Source: JBCCFW01 sp039029535
Lineage (GTDB): Bacteria > Acidobacteriota > JBCCFW01
Assembly: GCA_039029535.1 (NCBI GenBank)
Contig: JBCCFW010000123.1
Coordinates: 1-23,043 of the forward strand
DNA: 23,043 bases
Reading direction: 5' to 3'
A program made the translations under genes and the position numbers. Shown here piece by piece: positions 8,019-15,034 of the stretch (within the stretch, counting starts at the first letter, position 1; the number at the start of each line of letters is the position of its first letter). Under the pieces are notes generated by a model. It saw only the letters and a program-made list of their open reading frames with translations. It ran no database searches and was not told the DNA's origin.

Positions 8019-8657
8019 CTACACGCTCTCGACCGCCGCCTGCCGAGCGCGATCCAGCTCGGCGAAGGACTCCTTGAGCACCGACTGCGCAGTGCGAAGG
8101 AACAGCAAGGCGATGCCCACGCCCACGACGACATCGGGCCAACCCGAGCCGGTGAAGGCCACCACCGCGGCAGTGATGAGCACGGCCACGTTGGAGATGA
8201 GGTCGTTGCGCGAGCAGAGCCAGGTGGACCGAAGGTTCACGTCATCGGCTCGGTGTCGCCAGAGCAGGCCGAAGCTGGCCGCGTTGACCAGCAGTGCCAG
8301 GGCGGCCACGCCGGCCATCATCGGAGCCGAGGGCACCACGCCCGTGCGGAGGCTCAGGACCGCCTGGACGAGGACGCCGAGACCGAACAGCGCCATGACC
8401 ACGCCCTTGGTCACGGCGGCCCAGGCGCGCCAGACCATGCTCCGATGGAGCACGTAGAGGCTGAACGCGTAGACCATGGCGTCGCCGAGCATGTCGAGCG
8501 AGTCGCCGAGCAGGGCGGTGGAGCGGGCGACGAGACCCATGCCGAACTCGCCGATGAACATCGCGCCGTTCAGGACCAAGACCACGACCAGGACGCGTCC
8601 CTGTCGTGTCTTGAGCCTGGCCAGCTCGTCGATCTCGGCCTTGCAGCAGTCTTCCAA
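8019..8657 (-). CDS. Short CDF-family cation transporter
   Basis: This 212-aa inner-membrane protein has six likely helices and resembles the short 'cation transporter' branch of the cation diffusion facilitator family, which exports divalent metals by proton antiport. The TM2 site shows D52-S-L-D55-MLG-D59 (LLGDSLDMLGDA) and the TM5 site shows C148-SRN-D152 (STWLCSRNDLISN). A His usually occupies the first TM5 position, as in YiiP HxxxD; Cys here may change metal preference. The C-terminal cytoplasmic domain of full-length CDFs is missing. The N-terminus MEDCCKAEI carries a CC pair common in this branch. The start codon is TTG without an obvious Shine-Dalgarno, but it fits the family N-terminus. 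The gene is divergent from the APH-like gene across a 132-base gap. Confidence 0.86.
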   Translation of the reverse strand: MEDCCKAEIDELARLKTRQGRVLVVVLVLNGAMFIGEFGMGLVARSTALLGDSLDMLGDAMVYAFSLYVLHRSMVWRAWAAVTKGVVMALFGLGVLVQAVLSLRTGVVPSAPMMAGVAALALLVNAASFGLLWRHRADDVNLRSTWLCSRNDLISNVAVLITAAVVAFTGSGWPDVVVGVGIALLFLRTAQSVLKESFAELDRARQAAVESV

Positions 8658-8789
8658 GGTTGGGGCTCGGTCCGACGGGAGGGGCTCCCGTGGGTCGAAG
8701 GAAGCCTATCGGATCGGCCGGTCGGTCGACGTGGCGGCCCATCGCGGCGAGGAGCATGCTGTGACCCCGCGAGTGGGAGGGAGGAGCCC

Positions 8790-9692
8790 ATGAGAGAGCA
8801 GCCCGACGACGAGCTCACGCGACGGTTGGAGTCGCTCCTCGGCAGCAAGGTGGCATCGGCCTCGCGCGCGGTCGGCGGCTACACGCCGGCTGAGCGCTGG
8901 GTCGTCCGCCTCGCTTCGGGGCGAAGCGTCTTCGCCAAGGCGGGGACCACCGAGCTGACCGCGCGCTGCCTGCGGACCGAGCACGAGACCTATCAAGTGC
9001 TGAAGGGCGAGTTCATGCCGGAGCTGCTCGCCTGGGACGACGATCCGGAACGCCCGCTCCTCGTGCTCGAGGACCTTCAGGCCGCGCACTGGCCGCCGCC
9101 CTGGACCACCGCCCAGGTCGACGAGGCCTGTCGGAGGCTCGAGGAGCTGCATGCCCTGAGGGCCCCGCTGAGGCCATTCAGCGAGGTCAACGGTGCCGTG
9201 CACGGAGAGGTCGAGCACGGGTGGCGCCTGGTCGAGCGGGACCCGGAGCCCTTCCTCGGGCTGGGGCTCGTCTCGGAGCGCTGGCTGGAGGAGACGCTGC
9301 CGACCCTCGTCGAGCAAGCGGACCGAGTCGCCCTCGAGGTGGACGGGCCGGCCGTGACCCACTTCGACGTCCGGAGCGACAACCTCTGCTTCGCGGAGCG
9401 GGGGATGGTGCTGGTCGACTGGAACTTCGCGTGCCTCGGGAATGCGCGACTGGACACCGGCTTCTGGCTGCCGAGCCTCCACTTCGAGGGCGGGCCGCCG
9501 CCGGAGCAGGTCCTGCCCGAAGCCGGCGACATCGCCGCCTGGGTGAGCGGATTCTTCGCTGCCCGGGCAGGCCTGGCGCCCATCCCCGACGCGCCGCGGG
9601 TTCGGCGCGTGCAGCAAGAGCAGCTCTCGACCGCGCTGCCCTGGGTCGTGCGGGAGCTGCGGCTGCCTCCGCTGGCCGCCGTCGCCGATTGA
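8790..9692 (+). CDS. Aminoglycoside phosphotransferase (APH)-family kinase
   Basis: This 300-aa protein has the protein-kinase-like APH fold. The N-lobe includes SVFAKAG (K50, candidate ATP lysine) and a hinge region LLVLEDLQAA. The catalytic loop is THFDVRSDN (H191, D193, N198) and the metal-binding loop is LVDWNFACLGNARLD (D210). APH-family enzymes phosphorylate small molecules such as antibiotics, choline, homoserine or sugars. The sequence gives no substrate, and a resistance role should not be assumed. ATG 8790 is chosen because GGGAGGGAGGAG lies just upstream; the open frame extends far upstream (to 8001) only because it crosses the antisense of the CDF gene. No operon partner is obvious; the next + gene starts 266 bases later. 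Confidence 0.87.
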   Translation: MREQPDDELTRRLESLLGSKVASASRAVGGYTPAERWVVRLASGRSVFAKAGTTELTARCLRTEHETYQVLKGEFMPELLAWDDDPERPLLVLEDLQAAHWPPPWTTAQVDEACRRLEELHALRAPLRPFSEVNGAVHGEVEHGWRLVERDPEPFLGLGLVSERWLEETLPTLVEQADRVALEVDGPAVTHFDVRSDNLCFAERGMVLVDWNFACLGNARLDTGFWLPSLHFEGGPPPEQVLPEAGDIAAWVSGFFAARAGLAPIPDAPRVRRVQQEQLSTALPWVVRELRLPPLAAVAD

Positions 9693-9958
9693 GACGATCG
9701 CATCGAGCGTCGACCTGACGGATGTTGACGTGTCGAGTGACGGAACTCCGGTGCCTGGTCTCCCAAGACACGTGGCCCGTCGCGTCCCCTGAGTCTGCCG
9801 TCGACCGAGGCCTGGTCAGGGTGGCGGTTAGCGAACGACATGGTGCGACCCCTCAGGCCGGCCAGAAGCGGCACCTTGGGCGGCGCTCAGTCGGGCTCGG
9901 GGGTGGGGTACAGCCCTCGCCAGTTCCGGTAAGCTGCCGCGACAGGAGCATCGAGATC
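9693..9958 (+). other. 266-base gap between the APH-like and acyl-CoA synthetase genes
   Basis: No gene is supported here. The synthetase frame stays open through part of it without a Shine-Dalgarno. Near its end GGTAAGCT (taagct at 9930-9935) could be a -10 for the synthetase gene, leaving a short leader that contains AGGAG at 9944-9948. No clear -35 or terminator hairpin was found. Confidence 0.4.
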
Positions 9959-11935
9959 GTGGCCCGCATCCGCCGGATGGACGACATCGAGGCGCTCGAG
10001 CGCACGCCGCTGGCCGAGCGCGGCCTCCCGGCGAGCACCCTCGGCTGGTTGGAGGCCGGTGCGGAGAAGGCCCGCCCCGGATCGGTCGCCCTGCGCTTCC
10101 TGATGGAGGGCAGCGACCCCGAGCGCTTCGTCGACTTCTCGCACCGAGAGCTCCTCTGCGGCGTGCGGTCCTGCGCCAACCTCCTGCACGAGCTCGGTCA
10201 CGGGCCCGAGGACGTCACGTCGCTCCTCCTGCCCAACCTGCCCGAGACCTACTTCTCCTTCTTCGGTGCGCAGGCAGTGGGGATCGTCAACCCGATCAAC
10301 CCGCTGCTCGAGCCCGACGCCATCGCCGACATCATGAACGCGGCGGGCACCCGCACGCTGATCACGCTCAAGCGGATCCCCGGTGCCGATCTCTGGGAGA
10401 AGCTTCAGCTCGTGCAGGACCGCGTGCCGACCCTGCAGAACGTCCTGCTGGTCGACCTCACGCATTACCTCCGACCGCTGCAACGTCTTCTTCTCTGGCT
10501 GTACCTGCGCGGTCGTCGCCGTCGCCCCGAGGTCGAAGGCCAGCGCGTGCTCGACTTCCGGTCGGTCGTGCGCAAGCAAGAGAAGCGGAAGCTGGTGTTC
10601 GAACGCGAGATCGCAGCCGACGACGTCGCGGCCTACTTCCACACCGGCGGCGCCACCGGCAGCCCCAAGCTCGCCAAGCACCTGCATCGCAACGAGGTCC
10701 ATGACGCCTGGGCGCTGGGTGAGGTCCTCGACGTCACGCCCGAGACCGTCGTCTTCGGGGGACGCCCGTTGCACCACGTCAACGGCATCACCGCGACGGG
10801 GCTCACGCCCTTCGGCAACGGTGCGACCGTCGTGCTCGGCTCTCCCCAGGGCTTCCGCGGCGACGGCGTGCTCGAGCACTTCTGGGACGTCGTCGAGCGT
10901 CACGGCATCACCACTTACAGCGGGGTGCCCACCGTGCACCGCGCCCTGCTCCGTGTTCCCTGGGACGAGAACGATCTCTCCTCGCTCCAGCACGCCAGCT
11001 CGGGCGGTGCGCCCTTCCCGGCCGAGCTGCACCGCAACTTCGAGGAGGAGATCGGCATCCCGGTTCTCGAGACCTACGGGCTCACCGAGGCGGCCTGCAC
11101 GTCCTCCATCAATCCCTTGCACGGCGAGCGCCGCACGGGCTCCATCGGCCTGCGCCTGCCCTACCAGGACATGAAGGTCGTCATCCTCGACGCGGAGGGG
11201 CGCTACCAGCGCGACGCCGAACACGACGAGGTCGGGTCGGTGATCCTCCGTGGGCCCAACGTCTTCCCGGGCTACGTCGAGCCGGAGCACGATGCCGGCA
11301 AGTTCCTCGACATCGGCGACGGGGGAGGGTCCTGGCTCGAGACGGGCGACCTCGGACGCCGCGACGCTGACGGCTACTTCTGGCTCACCGGTCGTCGCAA
11401 GGAGCTCATCCTCCGCAGCGGGCACAACATCGACCCGGCGGCCATCGAGCAGCCCCTGGCCGAGCATCCGGCGGTGGAGCTCGTGGCCGCGGTGCCGCGC
11501 CCCGATCCCATCGTCGGCGAGATGCCGGTGGCCTGGGTGCAGCTCAAGCGCAACGCCGAGGGACGGCTGGTCGAGGAGACCGGCGCCACGGACCTGCTCG
11601 CTCACCTTCGGGAGAGCATGGGCGACCAGGCGGCCGTGCCGCAGACCCTGCGCATCGTCGAGGAGCTCCCGGTCACTGCCGACGGCGACGTCTACAAGCC
11701 GGAGCTGCGGCGACGCGAGGTCGTCTACGTCATCGAGATCCTCCTCGCGTCGCTGCCCGACGTGACCGGCGTGCAGGTCGACGTGGGTGACGATCCCCTG
11801 CACGGCGAGCTCGTGAAGGTCCGACTCCAGGTCGGCCCCGAGGCCGACGCCGAGAAGCTGCTGGGCGCCGGACGCTCCGTCCTCGCCACCCTGCCGCTGC
11901 GCAGCACCCTGGAGCTCGCTGAGGCCGCTGGCTGA
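9959..11935 (+). CDS. AMP-forming acyl-CoA synthetase-like protein (ANL superfamily) lacking the A10 lysine
   Basis: This 658-aa protein follows the acyl-CoA synthetase family catalogued as PRK07529: it opens with DDIEALERTPLAERGLPAST and shows NPINPLLEPD, SGVPTVHRALL and SGHNIDPAAIEQPLAEHPAV. Adenylation motifs: A3 phosphate loop YFHTGGATGSPK (226-237), A5 ETYGLTEAACTS (371-382), A7 TGDLGRRDADGYFWLTGRRKEL (from 462; D464, hinge near R480/K481). At A10, where relatives read TAVGKIFKP, this protein reads TADGDVYKP, so the lysine that supports adenylation is Asp577. The enzyme would activate a fatty acid with ATP and CoA; with K lost, full adenylation is doubtful, and thioesterification-only or regulatory roles are possible. 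GTG 9959 has AGGAG about 10 bases upstream; ATG 9977 is the alternative. The long open frame upstream (to 9722) lacks homology. It ends 12 bases from the convergent endonuclease V gene. Confidence 0.87.
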   Translation: MARIRRMDDIEALERTPLAERGLPASTLGWLEAGAEKARPGSVALRFLMEGSDPERFVDFSHRELLCGVRSCANLLHELGHGPEDVTSLLLPNLPETYFSFFGAQAVGIVNPINPLLEPDAIADIMNAAGTRTLITLKRIPGADLWEKLQLVQDRVPTLQNVLLVDLTHYLRPLQRLLLWLYLRGRRRRPEVEGQRVLDFRSVVRKQEKRKLVFEREIAADDVAAYFHTGGATGSPKLAKHLHRNEVHDAWALGEVLDVTPETVVFGGRPLHHVNGITATGLTPFGNGATVVLGSPQGFRGDGVLEHFWDVVERHGITTYSGVPTVHRALLRVPWDENDLSSLQHASSGGAPFPAELHRNFEEEIGIPVLETYGLTEAACTSSINPLHGERRTGSIGLRLPYQDMKVVILDAEGRYQRDAEHDEVGSVILRGPNVFPGYVEPEHDAGKFLDIGDGGGSWLETGDLGRRDADGYFWLTGRRKELILRSGHNIDPAAIEQPLAEHPAVELVAAVPRPDPIVGEMPVAWVQLKRNAEGRLVEETGATDLLAHLRESMGDQAAVPQTLRIVEELPVTADGDVYKPELRRREVVYVIEILLASLPDVTGVQVDVGDDPLHGELVKVRLQVGPEADAEKLLGAGRSVLATLPLRSTLELAEAAG

Positions 11936-11947
11936 GCCTCGAGCTCG

Positions 11948-12445
11948 TCAGCGAGAGCGAGACAGGGCGTCGGCGCGCTTGAGGAGGGTCGGGATCCGGT
12001 GCTCACCGGCCATCGTCCGCACCTTCTCGGCCGCGACCTCGATCGGCAGCCCCACCGCGGTGACGTAGAGAGGACGGAGGCTCTCGCCTCGCAGCACGCG
12101 GTGAGCAGGCGCCGACTCGCCGAAGGCGTTCTTGGCCACGCCGACCACGGGGATGCGCTCGTCGAGCGCTCGGTGGAGGTGCACGCCCAGGCCCGGACGG
12201 TCGGAGCGGTCCAGCCAGACGTGGCCGTCGATCACGAGGGTGTCGAGCGGAACATCCACGCGACCGAGAGCCGCGAGGAGAACGGGGAGCTCTCGCTTGT
12301 AGAACTCACCCGACTCGTACGCGGCCACTCCGGCCACGGAGTGAACCAGCTCGTCCGTCGGCTGCGGGTCCGTCCATTCTCGGAACAGCACGCAGCCGAC
12401 GGTGGCCCCGGTGTCGCGATAGTCCGCGTCGAGCGCGGCGATCAC
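11948..12445 (-). CDS. Short endonuclease V homologue
   Basis: This 165-aa protein matches the core of endonuclease V, which cuts the second phosphodiester bond 3' of deoxyinosine (or inosine in RNA) with a metal ion. Visible core elements are the first-strand aspartate (AALDADYRD, D6), FYKRELPVLLAAL (E52, equivalent to FRELP), VIDGHVWLDR (D73, equivalent to the DGHG strand) and IPVVGVAK (K105). E. coli Nfi is 223 aa, and this copy lacks its N-terminal extension. It also has VWLD after DGH where the classical enzyme has GIAHPR. It belongs to a compact branch, and its activity is likely but untested. The start codon is GTG with no strong Shine-Dalgarno. It is the last gene of a minus-strand run and sits 94 bases after the duplicated membrane protein. 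Confidence 0.8.
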   Translation of the reverse strand: MIAALDADYRDTGATVGCVLFREWTDPQPTDELVHSVAGVAAYESGEFYKRELPVLLAALGRVDVPLDTLVIDGHVWLDRSDRPGLGVHLHRALDERIPVVGVAKNAFGESAPAHRVLRGESLRPLYVTAVGLPIEVAAEKVRTMAGEHRIPTLLKRADALSRSR

Positions 12446-12539
12446 GTTCGTCTCGGTTGACGGAAGCCAGGGCCGGCCGTCGAGCGCAGCGGGGGCGTTC
12501 CCCTCCGCCCCCCGTCACGCTCGGTCAGGGACGACTCGC

Positions 12540-12938
12540 TCAGTCGGCGCTCGCGACCGTCGCTTCGCTCTTCAGCCAGTTGGCGAAGACGAGACCACCC
12601 ACGCCGGAGGCGAAGAGGTTCACGGCCTGGAATCCGAAGATCTCGGCCTCGCCGTAGAACCGACCGGCCACGGAGATGATGCAGAAGACGACGCCGATGA
12701 TGCCGGCGATCTTCGACAGCGGAGCGGCCTTCTCGAGGCTGCCGCCGACCGGCAGGCCGAGCGTCTCGAGCCGCAACCAGTTGCCGAAGGCCATGCCGCC
12801 GACACCGGAGAGGAAGAGATTGACGGCCTGGAAGCCGAAGATCTCGGCCTCGCCGTAGAAGCGACCCGCCACGGCGATGATGCAAAACACGATGCCGACG
12901 ATGCCGGCAACCTTCGACAGTGGACCCAGCTTGTCCAT
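12540..12938 (-). CDS. Small membrane protein made of two near-identical halves
   Basis: I do not recognise a named family. The 132-aa protein consists of residues 6-58 repeated at 73-125: 43 of 53 positions are identical by eye, including a 17-residue exact match, RFYGEAEIFGFQAVNLF. Each half has a hydrophobic segment (GIVGIVFCIIAVAG), a conserved charged/aromatic turn (RFYGEAEIFGF) and a second, weaker hydrophobic segment (AVNLFLSGVGGMAFGNWL), so four membrane passes are likely with both halves in the same orientation. The linker carries LGLPVGGSLEKAA. The halves also look about 80% alike at base level, which suggests a fairly recent internal duplication. ATG with AGGAG 7 bases upstream makes the start secure. 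No signal peptide is separate from the first helix, and the function is unknown. Confidence 0.8.
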   Translation of the reverse strand: MDKLGPLSKVAGIVGIVFCIIAVAGRFYGEAEIFGFQAVNLFLSGVGGMAFGNWLRLETLGLPVGGSLEKAAPLSKIAGIIGVVFCIISVAGRFYGEAEIFGFQAVNLFASGVGGLVFANWLKSEATVASAD

Positions 12939-13007
12939 GTGGTGACTCCTCGTCCCGGGTTCCCGTTCAGGGACGGCGATGTCCGCCCCACCCGGCCGGC
13001 GCCGAGC

Positions 13008-13970
13008 CTAGTCGAAAGTTGAGACAATGGGATCACTGCCAGGCTCCGTCCCCTCGCTGGCCAGCAGGTACCTCTCCACCTTGAAGCCGAGCGAGCGATA
13101 GAGCCGTCGGGCATGACCGTTGGTGGCCGTCACGGCCAAGCGGACAGGCGCGAGTTCTTGCCGGTTCGCTTCGGCCAGCGCACTCTCGACGAGCGAGCGC
13201 CCGACGCCTCGTCCGCGATGCTCGTCGTCGACGTGAACGTTCGACAGGAACGCGCCACCATCGAGATCGAGGAAGACGAAGCCGACGGCACGTCCTGCGA
13301 GCAAGGCCGAGCACGCCCAGCCCGTGCCGGCCGCCACCTGCTCTTCGTACGATCGCACCGAGCCAGCGGCCTTGTCGTCGAGCCGCGCGGTGTCGTCACT
13401 CGCGATGGCGCCCGAGTCGACGAAGGCGGCACGCTCGGCGGTGAGCACGAGGTCTCGGTCGCGTTGAAAGTCGGTGGGCACGAGCTCGACGTCGAGTCTC
13501 GGAGGCCGCAGCGTGGTCGACGTGAGCTCGCCGCGCGCGAGACGACGCTCGAGCTCGCCCCGTGCGACGTTGTCCGAGTGCCACTTCGTGAGCTGCACGG
13601 CCTCGTCGAGCGTGACCCAGCGAAACTCGTCGTGCTCGTGCGAGAGGGTCAGCTCCAGGCCGGTGACGTCGACGGCGAAGTGATGAGCGGTGACGACGTC
13701 GAGATCGGACGGCCAGTGGTCGCAGCCACCGAAGCACTCGCGAGGCACCGAGGCCCGGGTCTGCAATGGGAAGAACGAGGCCGTCGGAGGGATGCCGGCC
13801 TCTTCACCAGCCTCGCGCACGGCCGCTTCGAGCGGAGTCTCGTCGTCCTCGCCACCGCCGGCGAGCACTTGCCACCAACCGGCGTCGCTTCTCTTGAAGA
13901 TCGCATGACGTCGATCGCCGGCGTCACGACGGTAAGGAAGCACGTGGGCCTGCAAAGGAGCGCGGGGCAT
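13008..13970 (-). CDS. NUDIX hydrolase fused to GNAT acetyltransferase
   Basis: This 320-aa fusion carries an N-terminal NUDIX domain (about 1-150) with a complete box: G38, E44, R52, E53, E56, E57, G59 in GGGEDDETPLEAAVREAGEE. WWQVLAGGGE resembles NudB/dATP pyrophosphohydrolase-like proteins, which split nucleoside diphosphate-linked compounds. The C-terminal GNAT domain (about 165-320) has the acetyl-CoA-binding motif A at VDDEHRGRGVGRSLVE and the typical NGHARRLYRSLGFKVERY. The two activities could act in one pathway or modify unrelated substrates; the sequence does not say. ATG 13970 with GGAG six bases upstream is preferred over an open extension to 14156 that has no homology. It is divergent from the hydrolase operon across 74 bases. 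Confidence 0.85.
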   Translation of the reverse strand: MPRAPLQAHVLPYRRDAGDRRHAIFKRSDAGWWQVLAGGGEDDETPLEAAVREAGEEAGIPPTASFFPLQTRASVPRECFGGCDHWPSDLDVVTAHHFAVDVTGLELTLSHEHDEFRWVTLDEAVQLTKWHSDNVARGELERRLARGELTSTTLRPPRLDVELVPTDFQRDRDLVLTAERAAFVDSGAIASDDTARLDDKAAGSVRSYEEQVAAGTGWACSALLAGRAVGFVFLDLDGGAFLSNVHVDDEHRGRGVGRSLVESALAEANRQELAPVRLAVTATNGHARRLYRSLGFKVERYLLASEGTEPGSDPIVSTFD

Positions 13971-14044
13971 GACGGTCTCCGAGGGAGGGGGGAAGACCGG
14001 TCGTCGGCTGTGGCTCCCTCGTTCGAGCAGGGTAACCTGCGGGC

Positions 14045-15034
14045 GTGAGCGACGTCGTACCCAGTCCCGATCGCGAGCGTCTCGCGACGGCGCGACCCGA
14101 TCTCCATGGTCACTACTGGACCATCGTGGGCTCTGCCCGCGACGGTCTCTCGTCACGGCTGCGCTCGCTCGGCAAGCCCTGGTCGACGCAGGTGCGGGAG
14201 CCTCGCGTCGGCACGGTGTGCCTGACGGGAGTGCTGCACGAAGTCGAGGGCGCCCGCGACGTCGTGATCATCGCGCACGGGCTCGGTGGCTCCACGCGGT
14301 CGGGTTATCTCCTCGAGGCCGCTCGGGCCGCTGCCGCTCGCGGTTGGTCGAGCCTGCGGATCTCCATGCGCGGCTGCGACCGAGAAGGCGAGGACTTCGG
14401 TCATGCCGGTCACGTCGACGACCTCGTCGCCGCCGCGGCCTCGCTGGAGCTGGCGCGCTACGAGCGCATCCACGTCGTCGGCTACTCCATGGGCGGTCAT
14501 CAGGCGCTGTGTTGGGCCCTGGACCGTCCGGATCGACTGACGAGCGTCGTGGCGGTCTGTCCGCCACTCGATCTCGCGAGGGCGGCGGTGCGCTTCGACG
14601 AGGGCATGGCGTGGTTCTACCGTCACCTGGTCATCTCGCATCTCAAGCAGCTCTATCGCGTCTTGCACGGTCGCGATCGGCTCCCCAGCCCCTGGGCCGA
14701 GGTCGAGTCGACGCGTGGCGTGCGTGAGCTCGACGCGGTCACGGTCGTCCCGCGTCACGGCTTCCGCGACACGGCCGACTACTACGCCACGGCCAGTGCC
14801 GGGCCACGCCTGCAGGAGATCGCTCTGCCGACACTCCTCGTGCTGGCCGAGCGTGATCCGATGGTGTTCACCGCCGACTCGGTGGACTGCGTCGAGTCCT
14901 TGGCTCCGCCCGTCGAGCTCAGGCTCTGCGCGCGTGGCGGTCACGTCGGCTTTCCGGGAGACCTCGACCTGGGGGAGGACGCCGCTCCGGGCCTGGCCTC
15001 TCAGGTCCTCGCCTGGATGGCGCGCGTCACTTGA
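14045..15034 (+). CDS. YheT-like alpha/beta hydrolase
   Basis: This 329-aa soluble protein has the COG0429/YheT layout: a long N-terminal cap, oxyanion segment AHGLGGS (77-83), MRGCDREGEDFGHAGHVDDL (the family's fRGC...G..DL signature), nucleophile elbow GYSMGG (S148), acid D271 (LAERDPMV) and histidine H300 (GGHVGF). The family comprises esterase-like enzymes acting on small or lipid esters, with the physiological substrate mostly unknown. The start codon is GTG. GGTAACCT lies only seven bases upstream (14031-14038), so a leaderless transcript is possible, and no Shine-Dalgarno is clear. First gene of a five-gene run; its TGA overlaps the next gene's TTG start. Confidence 0.87.
   Translation: MSDVVPSPDRERLATARPDLHGHYWTIVGSARDGLSSRLRSLGKPWSTQVREPRVGTVCLTGVLHEVEGARDVVIIAHGLGGSTRSGYLLEAARAAAARGWSSLRISMRGCDREGEDFGHAGHVDDLVAAAASLELARYERIHVVGYSMGGHQALCWALDRPDRLTSVVAVCPPLDLARAAVRFDEGMAWFYRHLVISHLKQLYRVLHGRDRLPSPWAEVESTRGVRELDAVTVVPRHGFRDTADYYATASAGPRLQEIALPTLLVLAERDPMVFTADSVDCVESLAPPVELRLCARGGHVGFPGDLDLGEDAAPGLASQVLAWMARVT

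Noticed and set aside
8001..8789. Upstream extension of the APH-like kinase by 263 codons
   Set aside because: It runs antisense over the CDF gene and lacks homology. The ATG at 8790 has a strong Shine-Dalgarno.
8790..9692. Calling the APH-family gene an aminoglycoside resistance gene
   Set aside because: The fold is shared by many kinases of metabolites, and no resistance-specific motif or mobile context is present.
9887..11803. A 638-codon minus-strand frame opposite the acyl-CoA synthetase
   Set aside because: The sense strand holds all the ANL motifs. The antisense product has no recognisable domain, so it is a high-GC shadow frame.
12952..12974. Short inverted repeat (GTCCC/GGGAC) upstream of the duplicated membrane protein gene
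   Set aside because: Only 5 bp of stem with a long GC-rich loop, which is common by chance in DNA of this composition.
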